64,000 bases of DNA from an uncultured Acetobacteraceae bacterium (GCA_903877125.1 CAIRCM010000136.1:34712-98711); one strand, 5' to 3'. Counted from the stretch's first letter, positions 1 to 8,544 are shown. Program-made: numbers and translations. Notes: a model not told the origin generated them from the sequence alone.

Positions 1-716
1 ATCGCCCAATCCGCCTTCCACTGCATTTTGCAGTGCCCGCCCGTGACCGGCGTTTCGAATGACTCTCCGGTGTCCGGGTCCTGCCAGACGACAGTACCGG
101 CGTGCGGGTTCAGTTCCCGCATCGGCACCTGCATGACGATGCCGGTCTTGGGGTGGATGGGCAGGAAGGGCGAGTAGGTGGCGCGCCGGTCCGGCCCCAG
201 CGTGGGAAGGATGACCGCCAGCACCTCGGCATGGCATTCCAGCATGCGGCGGGCGGCGGCATCGAAGCGGCCGTCTGCATAGTATTCGGTGGACGAGGCG
301 AATTCGTATTCGAAGCCGAAGCTGTCGAGGAAGGCGCGCAGGCGGGCGTTGTTGTGCGCGCCGAAACTGTCGTGCGTGCCGAAAGGGTCGGGGATCCGGG
401 TGAGCGGCCGGCCCAGGTATTCGGTCAGCATTTCCTTGTTGGGCACGTTGTCGGGAACCTTGCGCAACCCGTCCATGTCGTCGCTGAACGCCAGCAGCTT
501 TGACGGCAAACCGGTGAGTTCGGTGAACGCCCGGCGCACCCAGGACGTGCGCGCGACTTCGCCGAACGTGCCGATATGCGGCAGGCCGGAGGGGCCGTAG
601 CCGGTTTCGAACAGCGCCTGGCCGCGGCCGGATTTGGCCAGTCGCTGAGCGACTTTCGCCGCTTCCTCGAACGGCCAGGCCTTTGGGACGGTTATGTTGC
701 AAAGCGTATCTGACAT
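1..716 (-). CDS. lysK: Lysyl-tRNA synthetase, class I (5' part; gene runs off the window)
   Basis: Charges tRNA-Lys with lysine in the cytoplasm. I translated this directly from the reverse strand; the reading frame starts at ATG 716 and stays open to base 1, so the 3' part is outside the window. About 238 residues are present. Near residues 39-53 there is [16 protein letters not shown], the HIGH-type signature of class I LysRS, followed by a region matching the archaeal/alphaproteobacterial LysRS-I catalytic domain ([12 protein letters not shown], then a [12 protein letters not shown] segment). The KMSKS loop would lie beyond base 1. LysRS-I is the rarer of the two unrelated LysRS families and is typical of archaea and many alphaproteobacteria. 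A small hypothetical gene lies 32 nt upstream on the same strand. Confidence 0.9.
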   Translation of the reverse strand, partial: MSDTLCNITVPKAWPFEEAAKVAQRLAKSGRGQALFETGYGPSGLPHIGTFGEVARTSWVRRAFTELTGLPSKLLAFSDDMDGLRKVPDNVPNKEMLTEYLGRPLTRIPDPFGTHDSFGAHNNARLRAFLDSFGFEYEFASSTEYYADGRFDAAARRMLECHAEVLAVILPTLGPDRRATYSPFLPIHPKTGIVMQVPMRELNPHAGTVVWQDPDTGESFETPVTGGHCKMQWKADWA

Positions 717-748
717 GCGGCGGAAGCTATGGACCGCCGGGCTGCCGG

Positions 749-1147
749 TCAATGGATCGAGTTGCCACCATCGATAAAATGCACCTTCAACCGCTCGTCC
801 AAGGGCACAACCGCCACGGCAGCCATCGGCGCGGGCGTCGCGGGCCTTGCGCCAAGCTTGGTTTGGGCGGCGCGGATGCTTTGGTCGAGGCGGTTGACCG
901 CGTCCGCGCACAAAGCCCGTACATCGGCGGATTGACCGGGTTCGGCGGCGCGGCGAGTGAATTCGGCCAACAGCGCCTGCTGGGCCACGATATGCGAAGC
1001 CAGGATCGCTTCCGCGGCGTCGCGGGGTTCATAGGCCGCGAGCATCGTCCGCGCCGTCTGCACATCGGCCAGTTTCGCCGCGATCACCGTATCGCGCAGG
1101 AGCGCTCGGGTAAAAGGATTGTCCTCGTCCAGGAAGGTTTTCGACAT
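749..1147 (-). CDS. Hypothetical alpha-helical protein upstream of lysK
   Basis: I do not recognise a family. The predicted product is 132 residues beginning [12 protein letters not shown]; a longer frame starts at 1174, but the MSKTF start is preferred because the extra nine residues are low-complexity and have no clear ribosome site. The protein is rich in Ala, Leu and Arg and looks wholly helical up to about residue 95, followed by an Ala/Pro-rich stretch and a short C-terminal tail ([11 protein letters not shown]). It has no signal peptide or membrane segment. It ends 32 nt before lysK on the same strand, so the two may be cotranscribed, and it diverges from the carboxymuconolactone-decarboxylase-like gene. 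The opposite strand is also open here; the strand choice rests on the spacing to lysK and the protein-like composition. Confidence 0.55.
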   Translation of the reverse strand: MSKTFLDEDNPFTRALLRDTVIAAKLADVQTARTMLAAYEPRDAAEAILASHIVAQQALLAEFTRRAAEPGQSADVRALCADAVNRLDQSIRAAQTKLGARPATPAPMAAVAVVPLDERLKVHFIDGGNSIH

Positions 1148-1270
1148 AAAATGGTGTCCGACGCGCCAAACCAAACAGCGATATTGGGCGGCCTGCCCAG
1201 GCGGTCAAGCTTTGTGCGCATCCGGCCCTTGGGGGTAGCGTGCCGGCGAAGCACATCAGGAGAGACCGCA

Positions 1271-1849
1271 ATGCCCCGTATCCCGCCCGTGCCGGAAGCC
1301 GACATGAACGCCGAACAGCGGCGCGTTTTCGACGCGATGATCGCGGGACAGCGGAAGGCCGCGCCGATCGGTCCCCTGGCGGTCGCGATGCATCACCCGC
1401 CGTTGGCGGAAACCATGTCGGCGCTGGGTCTCGTGCTGCGGTTCAATTCCAGTTTCCCGCCGCGTTTGCGGGAGTTCACCATATTGCTGACCGGGCGGTA
1501 TTGGGACTGCCAGTTCGAATGGGCTTCGCACGAGGCCGAGGCCCGCAAGGCCGGTCTGTCGGATATGTCGATCGAAACGCTGCGCGCCGGCGGGTCGGAT
1601 TTTGCCGCCGCCGACGAGCAGGCGATCCACGACTACGGCATGGCGTTGCTGCGGCGGCATTTCGCGCCCGAGGACACCTACCAACGGATCGTCGCGCTGT
1701 TCGGGGTCGCCGGGGCGGTCGAGCTCACCGGCCTGATCGGCTACTACGCGATGGTTGCCCTGATGTTGAACGCGGCGGAATATGAAATCCCGGCGGGGAT
1801 GAAGCCGCCGCTGCCCCGCCAGCCGGAATCGCGCGAATCGCGCGGGTAA
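1271..1849 (+). CDS. Carboxymuconolactone decarboxylase / AhpD-like family protein
   Basis: The 192-residue product resembles CMD/AhpD-fold proteins, small all-helical enzymes that act as gamma-carboxymuconolactone decarboxylases or peroxidase partners. Supporting features are LRFNSSFPPRLREFTILLTG, the typical helix preceding the active-site region, then WDCQFEWASHEAEARKAGLS, in which H and E occupy the usual positions. The AhpD CxxC pair is absent, so a thiol-peroxidase role is unlikely. The ATG at 1271 is preferred over a frame that extends upstream to 683, because AGGAGAG lies at 1257-1264 with good spacing and homology begins here. The true substrate cannot be told from sequence. It stands alone between divergent and downstream cold-shock genes. 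Confidence 0.8.
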   Translation: MPRIPPVPEADMNAEQRRVFDAMIAGQRKAAPIGPLAVAMHHPPLAETMSALGLVLRFNSSFPPRLREFTILLTGRYWDCQFEWASHEAEARKAGLSDMSIETLRAGGSDFAAADEQAIHDYGMALLRRHFAPEDTYQRIVALFGVAGAVELTGLIGYYAMVALMLNAAEYEIPAGMKPPLPRQPESRESRG

Positions 1850-2063
1850 GCTATGCGTCTGACGCAGAGTGTGTGTGGATGCAACACTTCGCAACCCGTA
1901 TACGGTGAAAAAATGTCGTCCGACCTGATGAATGGCGTGCATCGGGAACGGAATATGGTTAATCTGCGCCAGTCGGCCCCTGGGACCGACTACCAACCGG
2001 CGGAAGGTGCCGTAAGGCATCGGATGCCTCGAACAACGCGTATGGCATGAGGACGACCTTCTC

Positions 2064-2762
2064 TTGAATATGAACAACCGCGGCCGTGGACGCCCCCCTC
2101 GGCGGCGCGGCTTCGACGATGATTTTTCGTTCGACCGAGCACCCCCTGGCGATATGCCCCGGCCCAGCAGCAGCGCAGCACCGTCGTGGCCGTCATCGGC
2201 CGGCTTCGGTCCGGAACACGATGCGACCGTAAAGTGGTTCAACCCTGAGAAAGGGTTCGGCTTTGTGGCGCTATCCGATGGTTCGGGCGATGCCTTCCTG
2301 CATGCCAATACGCTGAACCAGGCCGGCCATAATGCCGTCAGCCCCGGTGCATCCCTGCGGGTGCGCATCGGCCAAGGCCAGAAGGGCCGTCAGGTGTCCG
2401 AAGTGCTGTCTGTCGACGAAAGCACCGCGACCCCGTCGGCAGGCCGTGGCGCCGGCATGGGCGGTCCGCGCCCCGCCGGTGGCGGATACGGCGGCGGCAT
2501 GGGCGGTGGCATGGGCGGCGGGGCTCCCCGCCGCGGTGCGCCCACCGGTCCGTCGGTTGAAATGCAGGGCACCGTGAAGTGGTACAACGCCACGAAGGGC
2601 TTTGGCTTCGTCGCTCCGCTGGAAGGCGGCAAGGACGTGTTCGTCCATGCCTCCGCTCTGCAGCGCGCGAACGTCATGCAGCTCGCCGAAGGCCAGACCA
2701 TTTGGATGGATGTCGTGCAAGGCGCCAAAGGCCCCGAAGCGGCGTCGATCCGGGTCGACTGA
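2064..2762 (+). CDS. Double cold-shock-domain protein with Gly-rich linker
   Basis: Cytoplasmic RNA/ssDNA-binding protein of the CspA superfamily, probably an RNA chaperone. It has two cold-shock domains, residues about 54-118 and 168-231. Each carries RNP1-like KGFGFV and an RNP2-like FLH/FVH motif (ATVKWFNPEKGFGFV; GTVKWYNATKGFGFV). They are separated by a Gly/Met/Pro/Arg-rich flexible linker. The N-terminal 50 residues are Arg/Gly/Ser/Pro-rich and disordered, unlike the compact 70-residue CspA. The start is ambiguous: TTG at 2064 sits 10 nt after GAGGA, whereas ATG at 2070 sits 16 nt after it; the difference is two residues. The roughly 210-bp upstream stretch has no gene and may be a regulated cold-shock 5' leader. 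A strong terminator follows at 2793. Confidence 0.93.
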   Translation: MNMNNRGRGRPPRRRGFDDDFSFDRAPPGDMPRPSSSAAPSWPSSAGFGPEHDATVKWFNPEKGFGFVALSDGSGDAFLHANTLNQAGHNAVSPGASLRVRIGQGQKGRQVSEVLSVDESTATPSAGRGAGMGGPRPAGGGYGGGMGGGMGGGAPRRGAPTGPSVEMQGTVKWYNATKGFGFVAPLEGGKDVFVHASALQRANVMQLAEGQTIWMDVVQGAKGPEAASIRVD

Positions 2763-2792
2763 TCACCGCCAATTCGCGGTAAAGACGACTGT

Positions 2793-2828
2793 AATGGCCT
2801 GCCCAAATCATGGGCAGGCCATTATTTT
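2793..2828 (+). terminator. Rho-independent terminator after the cold-shock gene
   Basis: A perfect 13-bp stem, AATGGCCTGCCCA at 2793-2805 pairing with TGGGCAGGCCATT at 2811-2823, has a 5-nt loop (AATCA) and is followed by ATTTTTG. It begins 31 nt after the stop codon of the double cold-shock gene. Confidence 0.93.
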
Positions 2829-2861
2829 TGTAATACAAGTCACAGAATTTTCTTACTTGTT

Positions 2862-2877
2862 TGTGAGCTGCATCACA
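2862..2877. promoter_or_regulatory. CRP-type palindrome TGTGA-N6-TCACA
   Basis: TGTGA (2862-2866), a 6-nt spacer GCTGCA, and TCACA (2873-2877) exactly match the core CRP consensus. The site lies in an AT-rich patch about 65-80 nt before the likely start of the next gene (2942), the right region for an activator site. The match is seen directly; binding by a CRP/FNR-family protein is inference. Confidence 0.45.
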
Positions 2878-2941
2878 CACAATACGGCAACCCCCCAGTA
2901 GCGTTTTGCTCAATTAATGCATGGGCTCGGGGGACAATGAG

Positions 2942-3745
2942 ATGATGGACCGTACGGTAGCAGGCATGGGCCTGAAGCTTGAGGATGTGGCCGGGATGCG
3001 CCGGGTCGGCAATCTCGATCACGCGCGTATCCTGTCCGACCTGCGGGACGCCGGCGTCTCGGCACGTCAGCTCGTTTGGTTCGGTTTTCAACCGCTTGGC
3101 GACTATGACCGCGTTCTCTTGGCCCGCGATGACCGGGATGGAAAATACGAAGGCGCGTTGCTGGTGCAATGCCGCGCGATGGGGAATACGCACTTCCTGT
3201 TGATCGAGGCGCTGATCGGTGGATCCACCCCCCGTGCCGAGGCGTTGGCGCGGCGACTGTTGGCCTATGTCCTGCTCAGTTTCGATTCTTTTCAGGATCG
3301 ACCAGTCGCCGTTCTGGCAAAAACCCGCAACGCCACACTCAGCCGCATCATGCAGGAAACCGCCGCTCGGATCGACGGCGCCGGATTTTATCCCGAACCG
3401 ACAGGCCAGGCGGTGCCGTGGATGAGCGCATCGCTCGCGCACCGAATGGCGCGCCAGGTCGGTCCGGATCGCCGGTTCATGGCGACACGACTGGCATTGG
3501 TGGCTGGCAGCGAAGACGTGTACGGCGATGGTCCGATGCTCGCGGCCATCGATCTGACAGCGGTGGACGAACTCACGCTGGCGGACGCCACACGCCTGAT
3601 ATTCCGTCGCCGTCCCTCGCGCCTGGCGCTGAAGCAGGCGCCGACAACAATGATCGTGACCCTGCCGCCGGCACATATCGCCGCGCGTGCACTTCAGACG
3701 ACTTCAGCCGGACCCGTGTCCGTGGGACCTGCGACTAGGCGTTAG
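2942..3745 (+). CDS. Hypothetical cytoplasmic protein
   Basis: The 267-residue product has no family I can name. The frame is also open from ATG 2921, but an SD-like GGGGGA at 2930-2935 points to ATG 2942 (or the adjacent ATG at 2945). The protein is soluble with no signal peptide. It has a mixed alpha/beta pattern with a hydrophobic core around FLLIEALIGG and LLAYVLLSFDSF, and it loosely recalls GNAT-like acyltransferase folds, though no acetyl-CoA motif is clear. A TGTGA-N6-TCACA palindrome and AT-rich promoter region precede it, so it may be under catabolite or redox control. Its last 11 nt overlap the 3' end of the convergent gene that follows. Confidence 0.65.
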   Translation: MMDRTVAGMGLKLEDVAGMRRVGNLDHARILSDLRDAGVSARQLVWFGFQPLGDYDRVLLARDDRDGKYEGALLVQCRAMGNTHFLLIEALIGGSTPRAEALARRLLAYVLLSFDSFQDRPVAVLAKTRNATLSRIMQETAARIDGAGFYPEPTGQAVPWMSASLAHRMARQVGPDRRFMATRLALVAGSEDVYGDGPMLAAIDLTAVDELTLADATRLIFRRRPSRLALKQAPTTMIVTLPPAHIAARALQTTSAGPVSVGPATRR

Positions 3746-4943
3746 AGTTGCCGGGGACGCCGATCTGAACCTTGACCGCGGCGTGGCGGGGATTGGGGAT
3801 CGGCAAGAAACTGTACCCGAACCGGACCACATGGGGCTCGGACGTGGCGGCGATTTTGCCCATGATGACACTCATGGCGGACACATGCCGGTAGCGGCGG
3901 CCCTGTGTGTGAAATGTCGCGTAAATCGCATCCACCAGGGGTTGTTCCAGCGCACCCGACGTCGCACCCGGTGACAGCACGATCATGCCCGGCCTTTTGG
4001 GGTTGATGCGAGATTTGGAGGCCAGCAGTCGCTCCTGTACCTCGGCGCGAAGCCGATCGAAGTCGAGCTGTGGTGCGGGCTGCCACTCGTACTGGCTGAA
4101 CGGATCCACGATGCAGGTCAGCCGGTCCGTCGGCCCCATGGCGATGGCAAAATCCTTGACCCTGCCCGACCCATCGTGCGTCGGCAAAAAGGCGACCCGG
4201 TTGCCGGAATCGGACAGCAGCTTGGCGGTGGCGAACAGGTCCAGACCGTGCAGCGAAAAGCCCGTGTCGGCGGCGGTCGCCGCCATTTCGGGAAACAGCG
4301 GATGGTGCGACCAGCATTCGTTGAAATAGCGGAAAGCCGCGGCCACGGTGCTCGCGACCGAGGCCTCATCGGTTGCCGCGCAAGCCCAATGCGGGTCGGC
4401 AATGCCAGTGCGCAAGGTGCGTATCGCCCAGGCGAGCGGATATCGCGCGAAGCTCGACAGGTGTTTGGTGTTTTCGGCCGCGGCGGCCTCGCTCAGATCG
4501 GTAGCCAGCAGCCCGCTTGTCAGACGATCGTAATCCGCCTCCAGCGCATCCAGCCAGTCAGGCGTGAACGCCACCACGTCGGATGCGGGGCCGGCGGGTT
4601 GATAGATGCGCATGAGACGGTCGAGTTCTTCCCGCCCGGCGAGTACCTGGCCGGGCGGGATCGAAGCACCCTCCGGCGGGATTTCAGCCGAGCGGTCGAG
4701 GGGGATGACGGCGGCCGGGGGGCTGTTGAGGGCTGACAGGCCGGGCGTGGTGGTGATCGCGTTACAGGCAGCGCACTGAAAATCCACCGCCAGAAAATTC
4801 TTCGGATCGTAACCGCGCACCAGCTCAGACTGCCCGCATCGGCAGTTCAGCACACCGGTACCATGGCCTAGGAAGATTGGTCGACCGGGGGCCTGCGCGA
4901 AATGCGGTGCCCGCTCCATCGTCGCGGCTGCCGCTTGCGTCAC
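3735..4943 (-). CDS. Hypothetical protein with N-terminal CxC...CxxC zinc-ribbon-like motif
   Basis: Unrecognised 402-residue protein. Cys34-x-Cys36 and Cys57-xx-Cys60 near the N terminus could form a zinc ribbon. The remainder is a soluble alpha/beta protein with a Pro/Ile-rich linker (residues about 75-95). Its C-terminal part contains DFAIAMGPTDRLTCIVDPFSQYEW and MSVIMGKIAA. There is no signal peptide or transmembrane helix. The start codon overlaps the stop of the upstream lipoprotein gene by 4 nt (ATGA at 4940-4943), so the two are translationally coupled. That pairing with an outer-membrane lipoprotein is the only functional hint, and I assign no function. Confidence 0.7.
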   Translation of the reverse strand: MTQAAAATMERAPHFAQAPGRPIFLGHGTGVLNCRCGQSELVRGYDPKNFLAVDFQCAACNAITTTPGLSALNSPPAAVIPLDRSAEIPPEGASIPPGQVLAGREELDRLMRIYQPAGPASDVVAFTPDWLDALEADYDRLTSGLLATDLSEAAAAENTKHLSSFARYPLAWAIRTLRTGIADPHWACAATDEASVASTVAAAFRYFNECWSHHPLFPEMAATAADTGFSLHGLDLFATAKLLSDSGNRVAFLPTHDGSGRVKDFAIAMGPTDRLTCIVDPFSQYEWQPAPQLDFDRLRAEVQERLLASKSRINPKRPGMIVLSPGATSGALEQPLVDAIYATFHTQGRRYRHVSAMSVIMGKIAATSEPHVVRFGYSFLPIPNPRHAAVKVQIGVPGNSNA

Positions 4944-5518
4944 ATCCAGGAAAACAGGCTCGAGAACCAGCCGCGCTGTTTATCCTGGAAGATGGGCGTC
5001 GTGCCGGTGGTCGGCGGTGCACCAAGGGCTGCATTGGCCTTGACCCGTTCCGCCTCGGCCGCCGGATTGACCACGGCGCTGTTGGGATCGGATTTGCGCC
5101 AATAGAGCAGACGATCGACGAAGCCGCGATCAGCGTTGTCGACCCGGGTGTCCCTATCGACCTGGGTGCGGATATTGGGCGGCGCATCCGGCCCGGTTTG
5201 TGCCAGCAGGGCGCTTTGGCCGGGGCTGGTCGCGGGGGCAGGCGTGTTCAGGGCGGATTGCGGGACCAGCACTTCCTGCGCTTGGCGCGGTGCCGACGTC
5301 TCCTGCGGCCGCGGGGCGCCCGGCCGCGGCGGGCGGAGGTTGTAATCCGGCGGCAGAGACAACAGCGCCCGTGTCGTCACCAGAAACTCGTCCGGCGCGT
5401 CGCGGGTGAGGCCGAACGTGCGGGCGAGGCCGCCGTTGTCACAGCCGGCCAGCAGCACAACACTGCCGGTCACGAGCAACGCACGGGTGAAGGGCCGTTG
5501 AAGATGGTTCTTTCGCAT
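4940..5518 (-). CDS. DUF3035 / BamF-like outer-membrane lipoprotein
   Basis: Predicted lipoprotein of 192 residues. The N terminus is basic, then hydrophobic, ending in VVLLAGC, a lipobox with the acylated cysteine at about residue 26. Directly after it comes the DUF3035 signature, APDEFLVTTRALLSLPPDYN, then a Pro-rich segment. This family includes the alphaproteobacterial BamF subunit of the beta-barrel assembly complex, so the expected site is the periplasmic face of the outer membrane. Typical BamF genes sit next to lspA or M16 peptidases; here the partner is instead the zinc-ribbon-like gene with which it shares an ATGA junction. The family call is firm, but the BAM role is inferred from the family. 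Confidence 0.8.
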   Translation of the reverse strand: MRKNHLQRPFTRALLVTGSVVLLAGCDNGGLARTFGLTRDAPDEFLVTTRALLSLPPDYNLRPPRPGAPRPQETSAPRQAQEVLVPQSALNTPAPATSPGQSALLAQTGPDAPPNIRTQVDRDTRVDNADRGFVDRLLYWRKSDPNSAVVNPAAEAERVKANAALGAPPTTGTTPIFQDKQRGWFSSLFSWM

Positions 5519-5649
5519 AGGGCGACTTCTTACTCGGGGAAGGCCTTGGGCCGCAAGGCGCGGATTGGGTTGCGGGTGGGCGAATCTGGGCAGCTTCCGA
5601 CATGCGGGAGGACCGTCTAGCCTGCCGGGAAACGTCCAAAGGTGCTTTC

Positions 5650-6603
5650 ATGACACTTCCCCTCGGCAATCTGCCGGACACAAGGTATCCCGACCCCCGG
5701 ATCGAACCGTTGGATGCGCGTTTCGTCTACAAGCAGGGCAATGCGGCGATCGAGCGGATCGCGACCGGTTTTCGCTGGGCCGAGGGGCCGGTGTGGTTCG
5801 GCGATCATGGGTGCCTGATCTTCAGCGACATTCCGAACAATCGCATGATGCGGTGGCAGGAAAGCGACGGGCATCTGTCGGTTTTCCGCGCGCCGTCGCA
5901 TTACACCAACGGCAACACCCGTGATCGGCAGGGGCGGCTGATTTCCTGTGAGCATGACTCGCGCCGGGTGACCCGCACCGAGCTGGATGGTTCGGTCACG
6001 GTGCTGATCGATCGGTTCGACGGGCGGCCGTTGAACGCGCCCAACGATGTCGTGGTGGCCAGCGACGGTGCCGTGTGGTTCACCGATCCGGGTTATGGCA
6101 TCGACGGGCCGTATGAGGGCCACGCCGCACCGGCAGAACTGCCACGAAATGTTTATCGGTGGGATTCCGGGACGGGTGCGGCCACGGTGGTCGCGGACGA
6201 TTTCGTGCGTCCCAACGGGATCGGATTTTCGCCCGACGAACGCAGGCTGTATGTCGTCGATTCCGGCATCTCCCACGGTGGGCCCGCCCATATCCGGGTT
6301 TTCGATGTCGATGGCGCGGTGTTGCGCAACGGCCGGGTGTTTGCCGACGATTTTCTGCCAGGCATGACCGACGGCCTGCGGTGCGACGTCGATGGCAATG
6401 TCTGGTGCAGCATGGGGTGGGGCGATCCGGCCGAGGACGGGGTACGCTGCTACGCGCCTAATGGCGATCCGATTGGCAAGATTCATCTGCCCGAAAGCTG
6501 CGCCAATCTTTGTTTCGGCGGGCCCAAGAAGGACCGGCTGTTCATGTGTGCCAGCACTTCGGTTTACGCTCTCTATATCAACGGAAAGGGGACGGGGCTA
6601 TGA
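5650..6603 (+). CDS. SMP-30/gluconolactonase/LRE-like lactonase
   Basis: Six-bladed beta-propeller hydrolase of 317 residues that probably opens sugar-acid lactones. Diagnostic segments are EGPVWFGDHGCLIFSDIPNN near the N terminus (metal-binding Glu), RPLNAPNDVVVASDGAVWFTDP (metal-binding Asn) and RPNGIGFSPDERRLYVVDS (metal-binding Asn and Asp). These are the divalent-metal ligands of SMP-30/gluconolactonase enzymes. The ATG at 5650 is preceded by AAAGGTG at 5637-5643; an upstream ATG at 5602 adds 16 residues with no homology. There is no signal peptide. The stop codon overlaps the next gene (ATGA), a lactonase of a different fold, so both probably work on the same sugar-lactone substrate range. 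Confidence 0.88.
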   Translation: MTLPLGNLPDTRYPDPRIEPLDARFVYKQGNAAIERIATGFRWAEGPVWFGDHGCLIFSDIPNNRMMRWQESDGHLSVFRAPSHYTNGNTRDRQGRLISCEHDSRRVTRTELDGSVTVLIDRFDGRPLNAPNDVVVASDGAVWFTDPGYGIDGPYEGHAAPAELPRNVYRWDSGTGAATVVADDFVRPNGIGFSPDERRLYVVDSGISHGGPAHIRVFDVDGAVLRNGRVFADDFLPGMTDGLRCDVDGNVWCSMGWGDPAEDGVRCYAPNGDPIGKIHLPESCANLCFGGPKKDRLFMCASTSVYALYINGKGTGL

Positions 6604-7667
6604 CCGACGTATTTGCGTATGTGGGCGGCTATACGACACCGGATCGGGACGGCCGGGGCAACGGCATCAATGTCTACCGTATCGACGCCAGCAGCGGTGC
6701 CTGGACCCACCTGCAAAATATCGGCGGGCTCGAAAATCCGTCGTTGTTCACGTTGAACCGTGCGGGCACGCGGCTTTGGTCGGTGCATGGCGGGCGCAGT
6801 CTGATCAGCGCGTTCAGCATCGATCGGGTGTCCGGGCATCTGACGCTGCTCAACCAGCAGGATTGCGGCGGGACGAATCCGGTCGATACGGCACTCGATC
6901 CCAGCGAACGGCATCTGGTAGTGGCGAATTACGGGACCGGATCGGTCGCGGTGCTGCCGCTTGCCGACGATGGGCGGGTCCTGCCGGTCAGCCAGTCCGT
7001 TACGCTGGAAGGCACGCCCGGCCCAGATCCGGTGCATCAAACCCAATCCCACCCGCATGCCGCGATTTTCGACCCGAGTGGGCGTTTCGTGGTGATTCCG
7101 GACAAGGGTTTCGATCGCACGTTCTTCTTCCGCTTCGATGGCGGGCGGATCGCGCCGACCGCGCAAGGCTCGATCGCCTCGAAAACCGGTGCGGCGCCGC
7201 GGCACACGATTTTTCACCAAACGTTGCCGATTTTGTACGTCAACAACGAGCTGGATTCAACCGTGACCGTTTTCGACTGGAATGCCGAGACGGGGCATGC
7301 GACGGAATCGCAGGTGGTGACCACGCTTCCCGGCGGCCATCAAGGGCGAAACACCACGGCGGAAATCGCCACGACCCGCGACGGGCGTTTTCTTTACGTA
7401 TCCAACCGCGGGCAGGACAGCATCGTGTTGTATAATATCGATCCGACCAACGGGCATCTTTCCTATGTCGAACATATGCCGACAGGCGGCACGCGCCCGC
7501 GGTTTTTCACGTTGAAATTGGCCGAAAGTCATATCTTCGCGGCCAATCAGGACAGCGACGACATCACTGTATTCGCGGTCGCGTCGGATACGGGGCGTTT
7601 GACTCCGACGGGGACGCGAATTCATGTTGGCAGCCCGTCGGCGATCAGTTTACTGTCAGCCCCTTGA
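6600..7667 (+). CDS. Seven-bladed beta-propeller lactonase (6-phosphogluconolactonase YbhE type)
   Basis: The 355-residue product belongs to the lactonase family that includes E. coli Pgl (YbhE), which hydrolyses 6-phosphogluconolactone, and the related carboxy-muconate lactonizing propellers. It starts MTDVFAYVGGYTTPD and shows the repeating propeller pattern, with QTQSHPHAAIFDPSGRFVVIPDKG, PRHTIFHQTLPILYVNNEL and ATTRDGRFLYVSNRGQDSI, typical of this family. ATG 6600 overlaps the stop of the SMP-30 gene. The 6510 start of the longer frame lies inside that gene and is rejected. No signal peptide is present, so cytoplasmic action is expected. The specific lactone is not determinable. Confidence 0.88.
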   Translation: MTDVFAYVGGYTTPDRDGRGNGINVYRIDASSGAWTHLQNIGGLENPSLFTLNRAGTRLWSVHGGRSLISAFSIDRVSGHLTLLNQQDCGGTNPVDTALDPSERHLVVANYGTGSVAVLPLADDGRVLPVSQSVTLEGTPGPDPVHQTQSHPHAAIFDPSGRFVVIPDKGFDRTFFFRFDGGRIAPTAQGSIASKTGAAPRHTIFHQTLPILYVNNELDSTVTVFDWNAETGHATESQVVTTLPGGHQGRNTTAEIATTRDGRFLYVSNRGQDSIVLYNIDPTNGHLSYVEHMPTGGTRPRFFTLKLAESHIFAANQDSDDITVFAVASDTGRLTPTGTRIHVGSPSAISLLSAP

Positions 7668-7731
7668 ACAACGGGAACGAGTCGGGCGAATAATACGATT
7701 CGCTTGCCGCATTGTAAAACAGGGAAACGCA

Positions 7732-8544
7732 ATGGCTAAAGCTGCTCCGAAAAAGAAATCCAGCGCCAAAAAGGCTGCTCGGACTTCCGCCAAGACCGAA
7801 ACGCCGGCCAAGAAGAAGGCCGCACCAGCGAAAGCCGCCGCGAAAAAGGCCGCGCCGAAGAAGGCCGCTACGGCCAAGGCGCCCGCGAAACGTCCGGTGG
7901 GACGTCCGCCAGCAGCGAAAAAGGCAGCCGCGAAAAAGGCAGCCCCACCCAGCCGGCGTCCGGTCGGACGGCCACCGGGCAAAAAGACCGCGGCCAAAGC
8001 AACCGCGAAACGTCCCGTCGGGCGTCCGCCGGCAAAGAAAAAAGCCGCTGCCGCCAAGTCCGCCACCGCCAAGGTTGCCGCGAAGCGTCCCGTCGGGCGC
8101 CCGCCCGGCAAAAAGAAAGCCGCCGCGCCAGTCAAACGCGGTCGCCCCGCCGCGAAAAAGGTCGCCACCCAGGCCTTCACCGTCAGCCATTGGAACGAGG
8201 CGGATTTCAAGGCAGATGGACTGCGGTCCTACGCGCATTACCGCGACCTCGGCATAGCCGCGGCGACCAACGGTCTGTGCCAGGCGCACGTCATCCGCCT
8301 GATCCCGCCCTGCACCGACGAAGTGCGCAAGCGGCATATCCACGAAACCGAACTGCAATTGATCTACGTGCTGAAGGGCTGGATCAAGAACGAGTTCGAA
8401 GGTCACGGGGAGCAGATGATGTCCGCCGGAACCTGCTGGCTACAGCCGCCGGGGATCAAGCATACCGTGCTGGATTACTCCCCCGATTGCGAAATGCTGG
8501 AAATCATCGTCCCGGCGGATTTCAAAACTACCGAAGTCGCGTAA
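7732..8544 (+). CDS. Histone H1-like AT-hook tail fused to a cupin domain
   Basis: A 270-residue two-part protein. Residues 1-145 are a Lys/Ala/Pro-rich, histone-H1-like disordered tail with four near-identical AT-hook motifs (core RPVGRPP at about 54-60, 76-82, 94-100 and 119-125) and a fifth KRGRP at about 135-139, which should bind the minor groove of AT-rich DNA. Residues about 150-265 are a single-domain cupin: HIHETE (H202, H204, E207) matches cupin motif 1 and LQPPGIKH (G241, H244) matches motif 2, giving a plausible metal site. ATG 7732 follows GGGAAACGC; an upstream start at 7624 lies inside the lactonase gene. It stands alone between a lactonase and an ABC importer. A small-ligand sensor or chromatin protein is possible; function is unknown. 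Confidence 0.88.
   Translation: MAKAAPKKKSSAKKAARTSAKTETPAKKKAAPAKAAAKKAAPKKAATAKAPAKRPVGRPPAAKKAAAKKAAPPSRRPVGRPPGKKTAAKATAKRPVGRPPAKKKAAAAKSATAKVAAKRPVGRPPGKKKAAAPVKRGRPAAKKVATQAFTVSHWNEADFKADGLRSYAHYRDLGIAAATNGLCQAHVIRLIPPCTDEVRKRHIHETELQLIYVLKGWIKNEFEGHGEQMMSAGTCWLQPPGIKHTVLDYSPDCEMLEIIVPADFKTTEVA

Noticed and set aside
683..1270. N-terminal extension of the carboxymuconolactone-decarboxylase-like frame
   Set aside because: The AGGAGAG ribosome site and family homology both place the start at 1271; the extension is Arg/Gly-rich with no similarity and overlaps a reverse-strand gene.
1853..2050. 65-codon frame ahead of the cold-shock gene
   Set aside because: No ribosome site or recognisable family; the region fits a leader of the cold-shock gene better.
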